NCBI GenBank assembly: GCA_964418595.1
Contig: CAYQMF010000078.1
Location: 1 to 32,190, forward strand
Source of the DNA: CAYQMF01 sp964418595
GTDB taxonomy: Bacteria; Planctomycetota; UBA1135; UBA2386
DNA length: 32,190 bases
Reading direction: 5' to 3'
The notes below the pieces were generated by a model. The model saw only the letters and a program-made list of their open reading frames with translations, ran no database searches and was not told where the DNA came from. Position numbers and translations under genes: made by a program. Each line of letters begins with the position of its first letter. Within the stretch, counting starts at the first letter, position 1. Positions 16,101 to 23,611 of this stretch are shown here, piece by piece.

Positions 16101-17734
16101 ACGAAGGCGTCGTACGAGCCTTGGAGGACCGTCGACAACGCTCCCGCCGTCACCGGCAAGTCACGCGAGAAGGTCTGGCCGGTGGCGACCACCGTGCCGT
16201 CGTCGTGCACCAGCAGCGCGAAGACCGCATCGTTCTCACTGCCGCCGAGGTAGGTCGCGCCGAGCAGGGCGCTCGCACCCGCGGCGAGGTGCGCGAGGTA
16301 GCCGTCCTGCCGGACGCGCGTGCGGTCGAAGGCCTGCGCCGACATCGGGATGTCCGACGACTCGGTACCGCCCGCGACAAAGACCGAGCCGTCGATCGCG
16401 AGTGCAACGGCGGTGAGGTGGTCCACGCCGCGCCCGCCCAGCAGCGTGGACCAGGCCAGCGCATCACCGCCGGCGCGCAGGCGCGTGACGAAGCCATCGT
16501 CGGATCCGGCGTACGCGGTCTGCAGAGCGCCCGGGGTCGTGGGGAACGAGACGCTCCCCGTCTTGCCCGTGATCACCACCTCGCCATCGGGCGCCAACGC
16601 CAGCGCCGAGGGACGCTCGTCGTTGGCACCACCGAGAAACGTCGACCACGCCAGCGTGCCAAGCGTGGCATCGATGCGCGCCACGAACACATCGCCATCG
16701 AACCCGCCACCCCCGTGCGTCCGGTCGAACGCGTTGGCGCTCACCGGGAAGTCCGGCGACAGAGTGCTGCCGGCGACCGTGATCGCGCCGTCGGCGCCCG
16801 CCGCCACGGCGTAGACGATGTCGGCGCTCGAACCGCCGAGGAAGGTCGCGTACAGGAGCCGCCGGCCCGACGGATCGAACTTCGCGACGAAGCCGTCGAT
16901 CCACCCACCGTGCGTCGGCTGCAGCGCGCCCGCGGTGGTGGGGAACCCGCCCCCGCTGGTGTTCCCCGCGACGATCACGTTCCCGTCGCCGTCGACGGCG
17001 ACTGCGCGCGGATGGTCGTCGCCCGCCGCGCCGAGGTACGTCGACCACTCGAGACCGGGATCGATCACGAGCGGATCGCCGCCCACCGCGTCGACCGCGA
17101 ACCCGTAGGCGTCTGGTCCCAACAACCGGAACCGGCAGGCGACGGGATGCTCGCTGCCGTCGCTGGCCCGCGTCCACGCCCGCGGCACGGTCTGGACGAT
17201 CGCGCCCGCGGCGGTCGCGATGCGCAGCCGCCCGTCGCCGTCGATGCCCAGGCTCGATGCCCCCGCCACGCGCAGTTCGACGCCGCGCACGGCCTCCGCG
17301 TCGGCGAGCAGCAGGTCGTACTCCAGCAGGCCATCGCCCTCGCGCACGCGAACGTCCACGCCGGGGAACGCGCCGCGATAGAGGATGCTGGCCGACGCCC
17401 GCAGCCCTCGCACCCAGCGCGCCGGATCGGCACCGAGCGCGAAGTGGTATTCGCCAGGGAGAAGCGCTTCCGCTTCCGGCCGCGGTGCGGAACCCCGGAA
17501 GGTGATCGCGATCGTGGCGCCGCCGGCGACGCAGGTCAGCGTGCCCGCGCCGGCGCAGAGCGACAGAGGGCCCTGCCGCGCGACGAACGCCACGTCGCCG
17601 GGCCATTGCCCGCGGTTGGGGACGAACGCCACGGGCAGGGCAGGCGTGGCGGCGGCCTGCGCCGCCAAGGGCGCGGCGAGAGGAACCAGGAGGAGGGAAG
17701 CGAGGAACGGGACGCCGAGGTGGAGGCTGAGCAT
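13187..17734 (-). CDS. Giant secreted subtilase with SBBP beta-propeller repeats and TolB/PD40-like C-terminus
   Basis: 1515 aa from ATG 17734, chosen because 'MLSLHLGVPFLASLLLVPLA' starts a clear signal peptide and AGGGA lies just upstream. Residues about 40-220 are a beta-rich N-domain of the kind found before SBBP repeats. Residues 222-680 contain seven SBBP repeats, each with 'FPTTAGAL/AFDRT'-like and 'VAGST' elements. The subtilisin (S8) domain begins after 'PNDPRYAQQWGL' (about 905). Its triad is complete: Asp936 (VVDSG), His975 (HHGTAVAGV) and Ser1156 (GTSVAAPHV), with 'SAGN' for the oxyanion Asn. Residues about 1230-1515 are 'SPDGRRVLFSDPATGIWSID'-type repeats, a TolB/PD40-like propeller. 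It is probably exported and extracellular. It is last in an apparent kinase, sigma, subtilase operon, 73 nt after the sigma gene with a hairpin at the junction. Confidence 0.9.
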   Translation of the reverse strand: MLSLHLGVPFLASLLLVPLAAPLAAQAAATPALPVAFVPNRGQWPGDVAFVARQGPLSLCAGAGTLTCVAGGATIAITFRGSAPRPEAEALLPGEYHFALGADPARWVRGLRASASILYRGAFPGVDVRVREGDGLLEYDLLLADAEAVRGVELRVAGASSLGIDGDGRLRIATAAGAIVQTVPRAWTRASDGSEHPVACRFRLLGPDAYGFAVDAVGGDPLVIDPGLEWSTYLGAAGDDHPRAVAVDGDGNVIVAGNTSGGGFPTTAGALQPTHGGWIDGFVAKFDPSGRRLLYATFLGGSSADIVYAVAAGADGAITVAGSTLSPDFPVSANAFDRTHGGGGFDGDVFVARIDATLGTLAWSTFLGGANDERPSALALAPDGEVVITGKTGSVSFPTTPGALQTAYAGSDDGFVTRLRAGGDALAWSTLLGGRGVDHLTAVALAIDGSVFVAGGTESSDIPMSAQAFDRTRVRQDGYLAHLAAGASALLGATYLGGSENDAVFALLVHDDGTVVATGQTFSRDLPVTAGALSTVLQGSYDAFVARLDQDLTSAQFSTYLGGSSQEWVAALARGSDGQTIVAGSTNSSDFPTTASAFDRTLNGGVDAYVACLDATGAALTYGSFFGGAGADFAAAMAADGPRAVIVAGTTASVDLPTTAGAFDRTYAAGEDGFVARLELDVPCDEPAPFGWGTAGRAGVPQIATNSDFFADNDEFAFWISRAAPRTVVLIALAAARATPPLELGYTLNVSPVTMLTFLTVTDANGDATLPLPVPSLDPGLIGGRIACQAIVVDPTAPVALSSSRGLELPILLDPRPSSRAPVHFALDFASEADKQAQATLDLFARWQSDLTVQHDPPGRPYLHVVASVARERAILADARSTASVRAVREDRWLALDEHGQPGYPNDPRYAQQWGLTEIGGPVYLGDQVPAVAVVDSGVFTAHVDLGASIAHGRDILDQDDDSTPHGLEGVAKHHGTAVAGVIGATIDNGVGIAGVSGRRPGQAVAPWLKVYRAGGTPTRQGGRRKNRPRDLDLFDVFEYLLANAAPGIVNLSMSHGQDLTAEHHALLGRMASAQLLLVCSAGNRQTQKGLAVGRIARVPASLAVGALERDRNGALRLWKDSARGEGLDLCAPGVDIQVPRYANTSSGYDTVEGTSVAAPHVTGALAVIWSWTKPGQAARGDFVRSLLFEHAVRELEPEMGRGIVDLSGELILGKQNGVAGATHLRFPTHSPQPVGLGGMGSVEVSADRAHFVFSDGAAIWLRERPLDGRAPGPDVNLSARIAVPMLQYDSPVLTPDGRTVLFTAALGGLYAVIRADVNGNGFSILSPINEIRDHLHISPDGRRVLFSDPATGIWSIDIGTGARTLELAIVRPDLYRTISYGHARYSPDGTTIVAHAYDVRSQGHACGTEFWHVDTSLFLLTPGGGNQPRPIAATSGGSLCWKTSNEVWSGDAVCCATWSPNGRFLYYLYVTNQPGRSEVRSLDIRTSTVTRIVAAPDPILPPMWGRHRLVSSRW

Positions 17735-17796
17735 GTCCCTGTGGGCGGAAGTTGCCCGGATCAGCGCCCGACGAACTGGCGAATCCGCGCCGGCGG

Positions 17797-17820
17797 GGGG
17801 CCCTGTCTCAGCAGGGCCCC
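17797..17820 (-). terminator. Perfect 9-bp GC-rich hairpin at the sigma/subtilase junction
   Basis: GGGGCCCTG (17797-17805) and CAGGGCCCC (17812-17820) pair perfectly around a six-base loop. The stop codon of the sigma gene (17808-17810) lies inside the loop, so the right arm codes for the sigma C-terminus. No U-run follows on the minus strand, so it is not a classical intrinsic terminator. It may attenuate transcription, protect the 3' end of the upstream message or lower expression of the subtilase relative to the kinase and sigma genes. Confidence 0.5.
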
Positions 17821-18362
17821 AGGAACCGCGCCAGCCACGCCCGCGCAAACTGCCAGTCGCGTCGCACGGTCGGTTCCGACACGCCGAGGACTTCGGCGAT
17901 CTCCACGAAGGTGAGGCCTACGAAGTAGTGATGCTTCACCACCTGTGCCTTGCGGGCGTCCGCGGCAGCCAGTGCGTCGAGGGCTTCGTGGATGGCGAGG
18001 ACCTCCTGCTCCTTGCCGGGCTCGAGGTGGATCTCGATCGCGTCGGCCGGGACGTGCTCGATGCCGCTGCCGCGCTTGGCGCATGCCTTGCGTCGGGCGC
18101 GCTCGATCAGGAGACGCCGCATCGCTTCGGCGGCGGCACCGAAGAAGTGGGCCCGGTTGGCATAGGGCTGGCCGCCGATGCGCAGCCACGCCTCGTGCAC
18201 GAGGGCCGTCGGCTGCAGCGTGTGGCCCCCCGGTTCGCCAGCCATCTTCGCCCGCGCCAGCGCCCGTAGCTCGGCGTAGACGAGCGACAGCAGTTGTTCG
18301 GCGGCGACACGATCCCCGGCACCGGCGGCCGCGAGCAGACTGCTCAGGTCCGGAGTGGTCAT
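17808..18362 (-). CDS. ECF-type RNA polymerase sigma factor (Sigma70_ECF / TIGR02999-like)
   Basis: 184 aa from ATG 18362, which has AAGGA just upstream and lies 7 nt after the kinase stop; the longer frame would overlap the kinase. Region 2 spans about residues 15-95 with 'YAELRALARAKMAGEPGGHT', 'LQPTALVHEAWLRI' and 'HFFGAAAEAMRRLLIERARR', the hallmark of the planctomycete/acidobacterial ECF subgroup. Region 4 spans about 125-180 with the helix-turn-helix 'LTFVEIAEVLGVSEPTVRRD'. No anti-sigma gene is adjacent; in this subgroup a Ser/Thr kinase is often the neighbour, as here, so phosphorylation may control activity (inference). Its targets could include the downstream subtilase. Translation is probably coupled to the kinase because of the 7-nt gap. 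Confidence 0.92.
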   Translation of the reverse strand: MTTPDLSSLLAAAGAGDRVAAEQLLSLVYAELRALARAKMAGEPGGHTLQPTALVHEAWLRIGGQPYANRAHFFGAAAEAMRRLLIERARRKACAKRGSGIEHVPADAIEIHLEPGKEQEVLAIHEALDALAAADARKAQVVKHHYFVGLTFVEIAEVLGVSEPTVRRDWQFARAWLARFLGPC

Positions 18363-18369
18363 GGGTCCT

Positions 18370-21300
18370 TCACTTCCCCTCACGGCGCAGGGCCTGGGCC
18401 TCCCGCCAGGCCATCCACGCGACGAGGTCGTCGTGGTCGCCACCGCGGGCGAACGGATCCTGCGGATCCTGCGGCAGCGGGCGCATCCGGCCTTCGGCGT
18501 CCGCGAGCAGGTGGTCGGCGTCGGCCGAGCGTCCCTGACGCAGGGCCACCATCGCCCGGTAGATCGGCACCGTCGCCAGCTGTTCGTACATCCCGGTCAA
18601 CTCGATGCCCGACAGGATCGACTCGGCCGCGGCGTGGTTGCCGGCGCGGTACTCCACCATGCCGGCGCACAGGCGGAACCAGGGCCTGAGCACGCTCTCC
18701 GGGTCCGCGTCGAGCGCGCGCAGCGCGAGGGCCCGCGCCTGTGCGAGCGTCTCGCGATCCGCGCCGGGCACGAGCATCGCCGCCTTCGCCGCACGTTCGG
18801 CGGTCGGTGGATGCGCCGTGTCCTGCACGGCGCGCAGGATCGAGCGCACGGTCGCCGACCATTCCTCGCGACGGCCCAGCCACGCCTGACGGGACGCGAG
18901 CGCCAGGGCGGCCTGCGCATCGGTGGGATCGACGCGCAACCGCGCGGCCAGCACCTCGAGGCTCGCCCCGAAGCGGGCCGCCGTGCCATCGCCCGCCGCC
19001 CCGTCGTCGAGCGCGACGGCCTCGGCTTCCTGGTGTCGGCCCGCTTCCCGGAGCCAGGCCGCAAGGTCGCGCGCCAGTTCCGCCCCGAGTGCGGGGCGCC
19101 GGACGGACGCGCGTCGCGCCATCGCCAGTGCTTCGCCCAGCGTCGCCAGCGCCGCTGGTCCTTCCCCGCGCTGCCGCTGCAGCCGCGCCAGCCGCGAGAG
19201 GAGCTGCGCCGCCTCGCCGTGCTCCGCCTTCGCGTCGCGCACCGCCCCTGCCGCGGCGAAGGCCACGTCGTAGGCAGCGCCCGGCTCCTTCCCCTGCGCG
19301 AGTGCATCGCACAACAGCACTGCCACCTCGCAGGTCTGTCGATGCGTGCTCCCGAACGCCCGCCCGCACGCGGCGAACGCCTCGCGCAGCAGCGTCGTGC
19401 CGGCCGCGGGCGCTCCGGCCGCCGACTCCGCTCGGGCCAGGGTGACCCGGACCCGGACGCCGAGTTCGTCGTCGGCCGGGAAGCACCTCGACGCCTCCGC
19501 GCACTGCTCGCGCAGCAAGTCGGTCGCGGCGGCGACGTCGCCGACCGCCAGCAGGACGTCGCCTGCCTCCGTCAGCGCGGTGATCCCCTCGCGGGCAACG
19601 CCCGCGCCGGCGCGATGGGTCGCGATGGCCTGCCGCACGAAGGCTCGCGCCTCCTCGTGGCGACCCTGGGCGAGCGACCGCCGCGCGGCGACGAGCCGCA
19701 GAGCCGCGGTGCGCAGGTCGTCGGGTCCGTACGCGCGCTCGGCGAGCTGCACCGCCCGGCGTGCGTACTCGCAGGCGTGCGGCACCAGCCCCAGGTCGGC
19801 ACAGCATTGGACGATCGAACCGAGCACCTCGATCTCCACCTCGGGCTCGTCACGGAACTCCTCCTGCGCGCGGCGGCCCGCGCGCATGAGCAGGTCGTAG
19901 ACGAGGTCGCGGTCCCGGTCGCGCGCGACCGTGGCGTCGAGGCCGCCCAGCAACGCCTGGATGAACCTGGACGACCGTGCGCTCCGCGCCGCTGCTGCGC
20001 GAGCCTCGCGCTCGCTCCGCCGCGCCTGCTCGCCCGCCCGTTCGGCTTCGACGCGCAGGGCACGTTCCCCGAACTCCGCCGCCGTTGCGCGCAGGGCCTG
20101 CCACGTACTGAAGGCGGTTGCGCCGACCAGCAGGGCCGTCGCACCGACCGCCACCCGCACGCCGGTGCGGTGGCGGTGCACGAACTTGCGCAGCCGGTAC
20201 ATCGCGCTGGGTGGAGTGGCGCTGACCGGCCCGTCGGCGAGGAACTGCCGGATGTCGAGCAGGAACGCGTTGGCGGTCTCGTAGCGGCGGGCCCGGTCCT
20301 TCTCGATCGCCTTCATGACGATCCAGTCGAGATCGGCATCGACCAGACGGCCGACCTGGTCGGGGGTCACGTGCCGCGCCTTTGCCACCGTCGTGCGTTG
20401 CGCGCCCTCGATCGTCGACAACCGTGACGACGGCCGTGGCGGATCGACCTCGCGGATGATGCGCCGCATCTCGTCGAAGCCGGCAGCGATGAGGGACTTG
20501 GTGTCGAAGGGCGGCGCGCCGGTCAGCAGCTCGTAGAGAAGGATGCCGAGCGCGTAGATGTCGCTGCGGGTGTCGACGTCGAGTCCGCTCATCACGGCCT
20601 GTTCCGGCGACATGTACACCGGGGTCCCGACGAACTGCTCGAAACGCGTGAACAGGGTCTTGTCGGTGAGTCGGCCCTGCAGCGCCTTGGCGATGCCGAA
20701 GTCGATCACCTTCACCACGGCCTTGTCGCCGTGCATCGTCACGAGCACGTTGGAAGGCTTGATGTCGCGGTGGATGATCCCCTTCTGGTGGGCGTGGTGG
20801 ATCGCCGCGCACAGGTCGGCGAACAGCGCGAGTCTTGGCCGCGTGCCGAGCTTCCGGTCGTCGCAGAAGCTCGTGATCGGCATGCCCCGCACGAGCTCCA
20901 TCACGAAGAATGGTCGCCCGCTGGCCGTGGCACCCGCGTCGAGCACGTGCGCGATGTTGGGATGGTCCATCATCGCCAGCGCCTGCCGCTCCTGCTCGAA
21001 CCGCGCCACCACCTCGCGCGTGTCCATCCCCGGCTTCAGGACCTTCAACGCCACGCGCCGTGTCACCGGTTCGGTCTGTTCCGCCATCCACACGGTGCCG
21101 AAGCCCCCTTGGCCGATCTCCTGCAGCAGGCGGTAGCGGCCGATCTGATCGCCGGCCTGCTCGCTCCTCGGCACGGCGACCGCGGGTCCGCCGAGGAACG
21201 CGGGCGCATCGCTGGCGCGCAGCAGCCCCTCGACTTCGGCGCGCAGGGCGGCGTCGCCCCCGCAGCTCTCGGCGACGAACGCGGCCCGGGCGCCGGGGTC

Positions 21301-21423
21301 GGGGACCTCGAGGGCACCGAGCACGATCGCCTCGACCTCCGGGCGCCAGGCGGCACGTGGCGGCGGGGACCCTGGAACAGGCATCGGGTCTGGCTCCGGG
21401 ACTGGTGGCATCGGCGTGGGCAT
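18370..21423 (-). CDS. Membrane Ser/Thr protein kinase with C-terminal TPR-like repeats
   Basis: 1017 aa from ATG 21423, with CGGTGA upstream. After a Pro-rich tail and a short helical region ('AAFVAESCGGDAALRAEVEG', common before planctomycete kinases) comes a PknB-type kinase domain, about residues 95-400. Gly loop is GQGGFGTVW (104-112), the ATP-binding Lys is K127 (ALKVLK), the catalytic loop is HRDIKPSN (218-225, Asp220), DFG is 241-243 and the P+1 loop reads 'GTPVYMSPEQ'. All are intact, so it should be active. One transmembrane helix lies at about 421-441, followed by a coiled, Arg/Glu/Ala-rich segment and about 500 residues of degenerate TPR-like helical repeats, probably outside the membrane. 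It is first in the operon with the sigma and subtilase genes. A likely role is sensing and signalling to the sigma factor (inference). Confidence 0.93.
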   Translation of the reverse strand: MPTPMPPVPEPDPMPVPGSPPPRAAWRPEVEAIVLGALEVPDPGARAAFVAESCGGDAALRAEVEGLLRASDAPAFLGGPAVAVPRSEQAGDQIGRYRLLQEIGQGGFGTVWMAEQTEPVTRRVALKVLKPGMDTREVVARFEQERQALAMMDHPNIAHVLDAGATASGRPFFVMELVRGMPITSFCDDRKLGTRPRLALFADLCAAIHHAHQKGIIHRDIKPSNVLVTMHGDKAVVKVIDFGIAKALQGRLTDKTLFTRFEQFVGTPVYMSPEQAVMSGLDVDTRSDIYALGILLYELLTGAPPFDTKSLIAAGFDEMRRIIREVDPPRPSSRLSTIEGAQRTTVAKARHVTPDQVGRLVDADLDWIVMKAIEKDRARRYETANAFLLDIRQFLADGPVSATPPSAMYRLRKFVHRHRTGVRVAVGATALLVGATAFSTWQALRATAAEFGERALRVEAERAGEQARRSEREARAAAARSARSSRFIQALLGGLDATVARDRDRDLVYDLLMRAGRRAQEEFRDEPEVEIEVLGSIVQCCADLGLVPHACEYARRAVQLAERAYGPDDLRTAALRLVAARRSLAQGRHEEARAFVRQAIATHRAGAGVAREGITALTEAGDVLLAVGDVAAATDLLREQCAEASRCFPADDELGVRVRVTLARAESAAGAPAAGTTLLREAFAACGRAFGSTHRQTCEVAVLLCDALAQGKEPGAAYDVAFAAAGAVRDAKAEHGEAAQLLSRLARLQRQRGEGPAALATLGEALAMARRASVRRPALGAELARDLAAWLREAGRHQEAEAVALDDGAAGDGTAARFGASLEVLAARLRVDPTDAQAALALASRQAWLGRREEWSATVRSILRAVQDTAHPPTAERAAKAAMLVPGADRETLAQARALALRALDADPESVLRPWFRLCAGMVEYRAGNHAAAESILSGIELTGMYEQLATVPIYRAMVALRQGRSADADHLLADAEGRMRPLPQDPQDPFARGGDHDDLVAWMAWREAQALRREGK

Positions 21424-21578
21424 TTCACCGGCTCATGCGCGATCCGGCGAGACCACCGATCACGGCTTTCACGGCTTCCCGGTTGTTTGGCCCGGCAGTG
21501 CTCTTCCGGCAAGAATCCCCCCCGTCGCGCGAAACGGGCGCCTTCCCGCGGGTGTCTCCCCACCCGACACTACCGACC

Positions 21579-22079
21579 ATGAATCTCAAGCTCTTGCCCG
21601 TGGCCCTTCTCGCGTTCTCCCTCCCCAGTTGCATCGGCGTGAGCGTCGGGACCGACGACGAAGAGTTCTTCCGGGTGCGCGGACTCGGGACGGCGTATGC
21701 GGCGCTGCCGGGGATCGACGACTACGACGGCAAGATCGTGAAGGTCGGGCTGCTGACGCGGTCGCCGGGTGGGGGACAACTGGCCGGGGTCGAGATCTGG
21801 CCGCTGCTGAAAGTGGGCGTCGGTTTCGTCGGAGCGCAGGTCCGGGTGCTGCCGCTGGAGCTTGGCGCGGGCGTGCTCTTCTACAGCCCGAGTCCGGTGC
21901 GGCGCGACCTGAGCAAGAAGGACGACGATCGCAAGGGCGCGACGGTCGAGATCGACATGTCGGACAAGGACAAGTCGGCCAAGAGCGAGAGCAACACGGT
22001 GACGCCGGCGGGCGACGATGTGCCGATCAGGCCGGTGACGCCGACGAAGCCGAAGGACAACAAGCCCGAGAAGGACTGA
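21579..22079 (+). CDS. Small lipoprotein with charged C-terminal tail
   Basis: 166 aa from ATG 21579, which begins a short signal peptide ('MNLKLLPVALLAFSLPSC'); the longer frame upstream overlaps the kinase antisense and is not coding. 'LPSC' is an acceptable lipobox, with Cys18 as the candidate lipid-modified residue. Residues about 35-110 are Gly- and beta-rich ('FFRVRGLGTAYAALPGIDDY', 'VGVGFVGAQVRVLPLELGAG') and may form a small beta domain. The tail from about 112 is dominated by Lys and Asp ('KDKSAKSESNT', 'PKDNKPEKD') and looks disordered. I recognise no family. It diverges from the kinase (155-nt gap) and is followed 40 nt later by the parallel beta-helix gene, which seems to have its own promoter. 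Confidence 0.7.
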   Translation: MNLKLLPVALLAFSLPSCIGVSVGTDDEEFFRVRGLGTAYAALPGIDDYDGKIVKVGLLTRSPGGGQLAGVEIWPLLKVGVGFVGAQVRVLPLELGAGVLFYSPSPVRRDLSKKDDDRKGATVEIDMSDKDKSAKSESNTVTPAGDDVPIRPVTPTKPKDNKPEKD

Positions 22080-22103
22080 GCCCGCGGTGCGCGGCGGAGT
22101 CGA

Positions 22104-22109
22104 TACGAT
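22104..22109 (+). promoter_or_regulatory. -10-like box TACGAT
   Basis: TACGAT ends 10 nt before ATG 22120, the same spacing as before the W-V-W-R paralogs. No Shine-Dalgarno lies in between (TCCGCGCCGG), consistent with a near-leaderless message. No clear -35. Confidence 0.4.
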
Positions 22110-22119
22110 TCCGCGCCGG

Positions 22120-23577
22120 ATGTGCCGAGCCTTCCTCCTCGCGACGCTGACGGGCGCGCTGACCGCGCAGGTGGTCTACGTCGATCCCGTGCGGGGCGTC
22201 GACCAGGCGGGGGGCGGCGGAGCGAACGCGCCGTTCAAGACGATGACCTACGCGGCGACGGCGACGGTGGGGCCCAGCCCCGTCTTCCGCTTGCGGCCCG
22301 GCACCTATGACACGGCGAGCGGCGAGGTCTTTCCCATCGTGCTGCCCGACCCGTGCACGGTCGAAGGCGACCCCGCGCGCGTCGAGCCCGGCGAGAAGAC
22401 CGTGCGCTTCCAGACCACGCTCACGCTCGGTTCGACCTTCGAGGTGCGTGGCGGCGCGGCGGCGGGTGGCACGGTGTTCCGCGATCTCTTCCTCGGCGGC
22501 GGCGCGTTCCGCGGCATCCAGTTCTTCGGCGGCACGCAGACAACGACCCTGACGCTCGAACGCGTGGGGATCAGCCAGAGCCGCAGCCTCGTGGTGAACG
22601 CGAGCCCCGCGCTCGGCCTGCTGTTGCGCGACTGCGCGCTGAATGGTCCCGACACGGCGCTGACGGTGAACACGCTCGGCGGGCTCGTGCTCGCGGCGAT
22701 CGATCGCTGCACGCTGACCGGCGGCACGCGCGCCGGGCTGTTCGTCGATGCGAGCACGGGCGGTGAGTTCAGGCCCGTGGTCACCAACTCGCGCCTCAGC
22801 GGCCAACTGCGCGCAGTCATGCAGCAGGTGGGCAACGGCGCGCGCATCGTGACGCGGTTCGAGCATTGCCTCTTCCACGACGTCGGTCGCGGCGCCATCG
22901 GCAACCCGACCAACGTCGGCGCGCTCGTCGACGTCGATGTCGGCGGCGGTCTGCCGATCCAGCACGTGGTGGTGAACTCGATCTTCCACGCCAACCGCAA
23001 CGACGCGCCGCAGGGGACGGGCGCGAACTACGCGTGGGGCAACAACCTCGTGACCCAGCAGAACCTCGTGGGGCTCGGCGGCAACGTCGCCGGCGTGCCG
23101 AGCTTCGTCGACACCGGCCGCTCCGACTGGCGGCTCGTCGCCGGCTCGCCCGGCGTCGATCAGGGCACGCCCGCCGACACGACCACGGCCCGCGACCTCG
23201 GCGACAGTCCCCGCGTCGCGGGGCTCCCCGACCTCGGACCCTTCGAGTTCTGGGATCTGCTCGTGGAGTCGCCGCAGGAAGCCCGCGTTGGCGCACTCTG
23301 GTCGCTGTACGCACTCACCACGACGGCCACGCCATTCGCGCTCGTGCTGGCGAGCAGCCACGTGCCGGCGTCGTTCGGCGCCGGCGGGATCCACGTGGCG
23401 GGGGTGATCGTCGACAGCGGCGTGCGCGCGACGACGCTCGCCAACGGCACGGGCCGCGTGGCCTTCACCGTGCCGAACGATCCGTTCCTCGTCGGCGTCA
23501 CGGTGTACTGGCAAGGCGTGTTCGCGACGCCGCCGTACCTCGGCGCCAACGCCTGGCCGACGCCGATCCGAAGCTGA
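22120..23577 (+). CDS. Secreted right-handed parallel beta-helix protein (DUF1565-like)
   Basis: 485 aa from ATG 22120; an in-frame start at 22087 would place polar residues before the signal peptide. Residues 1-17 ('MCRAFLLATLTGALTAQ') are a short signal peptide. 'VVYVDPVRGVDQAGGGGANA' followed by 'PFKTMTYA' is the typical DUF1565 opening, and 'LRPGTYDTASGEVFPIVLP' is the first rung. Rungs continue to about residue 370 ('FRDLFLGGGAFRGIQFF', 'LLLRDCALNGPDTALTV', 'FEHCLFHDVGRGAIGNP'), then 'GSPGVDQGTPAD' and 'RVAGLPDLGPFEF', which usually close such proteins. The last 100 residues are a beta-sandwich-like domain. These folds bind or cleave polysaccharides, but I see no assignable catalytic residues, so a binding or structural role is equally possible. 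Probably exported. Confidence 0.82.
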   Translation: MCRAFLLATLTGALTAQVVYVDPVRGVDQAGGGGANAPFKTMTYAATATVGPSPVFRLRPGTYDTASGEVFPIVLPDPCTVEGDPARVEPGEKTVRFQTTLTLGSTFEVRGGAAAGGTVFRDLFLGGGAFRGIQFFGGTQTTTLTLERVGISQSRSLVVNASPALGLLLRDCALNGPDTALTVNTLGGLVLAAIDRCTLTGGTRAGLFVDASTGGEFRPVVTNSRLSGQLRAVMQQVGNGARIVTRFEHCLFHDVGRGAIGNPTNVGALVDVDVGGGLPIQHVVVNSIFHANRNDAPQGTGANYAWGNNLVTQQNLVGLGGNVAGVPSFVDTGRSDWRLVAGSPGVDQGTPADTTTARDLGDSPRVAGLPDLGPFEFWDLLVESPQEARVGALWSLYALTTTATPFALVLASSHVPASFGAGGIHVAGVIVDSGVRATTLANGTGRVAFTVPNDPFLVGVTVYWQGVFATPPYLGANAWPTPIRS

Positions 23578-23594
23578 TCTCTGCGCGCCGTCGC

Positions 23595-23600
23595 TACAGT
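23595..23600 (+). promoter_or_regulatory. -10-like box TACAGT
   Basis: TACAGT ends 11 nt before ATG 23612. The intervening bases (GCGCCGCCCCG) contain no Shine-Dalgarno. The box lies just downstream of the stop of the beta-helix gene, so the transporter is probably transcribed separately. Confidence 0.4.
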
Positions 23601-23611
23601 GCGCCGCCCCG

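Noticed and set aside
13496..17914. 1472-codon open frame on the plus strand antisense to the subtilase
   Set aside because: Arg/Ala-rich translation without domain features; long antisense frames are expected opposite GC-rich genes with strong third-position bias.
18355..20427. 690-codon plus-strand frame antisense to the kinase
   Set aside because: Low-complexity Arg/His/Gly content and no recognisable motif, while the opposite strand carries an intact kinase domain.
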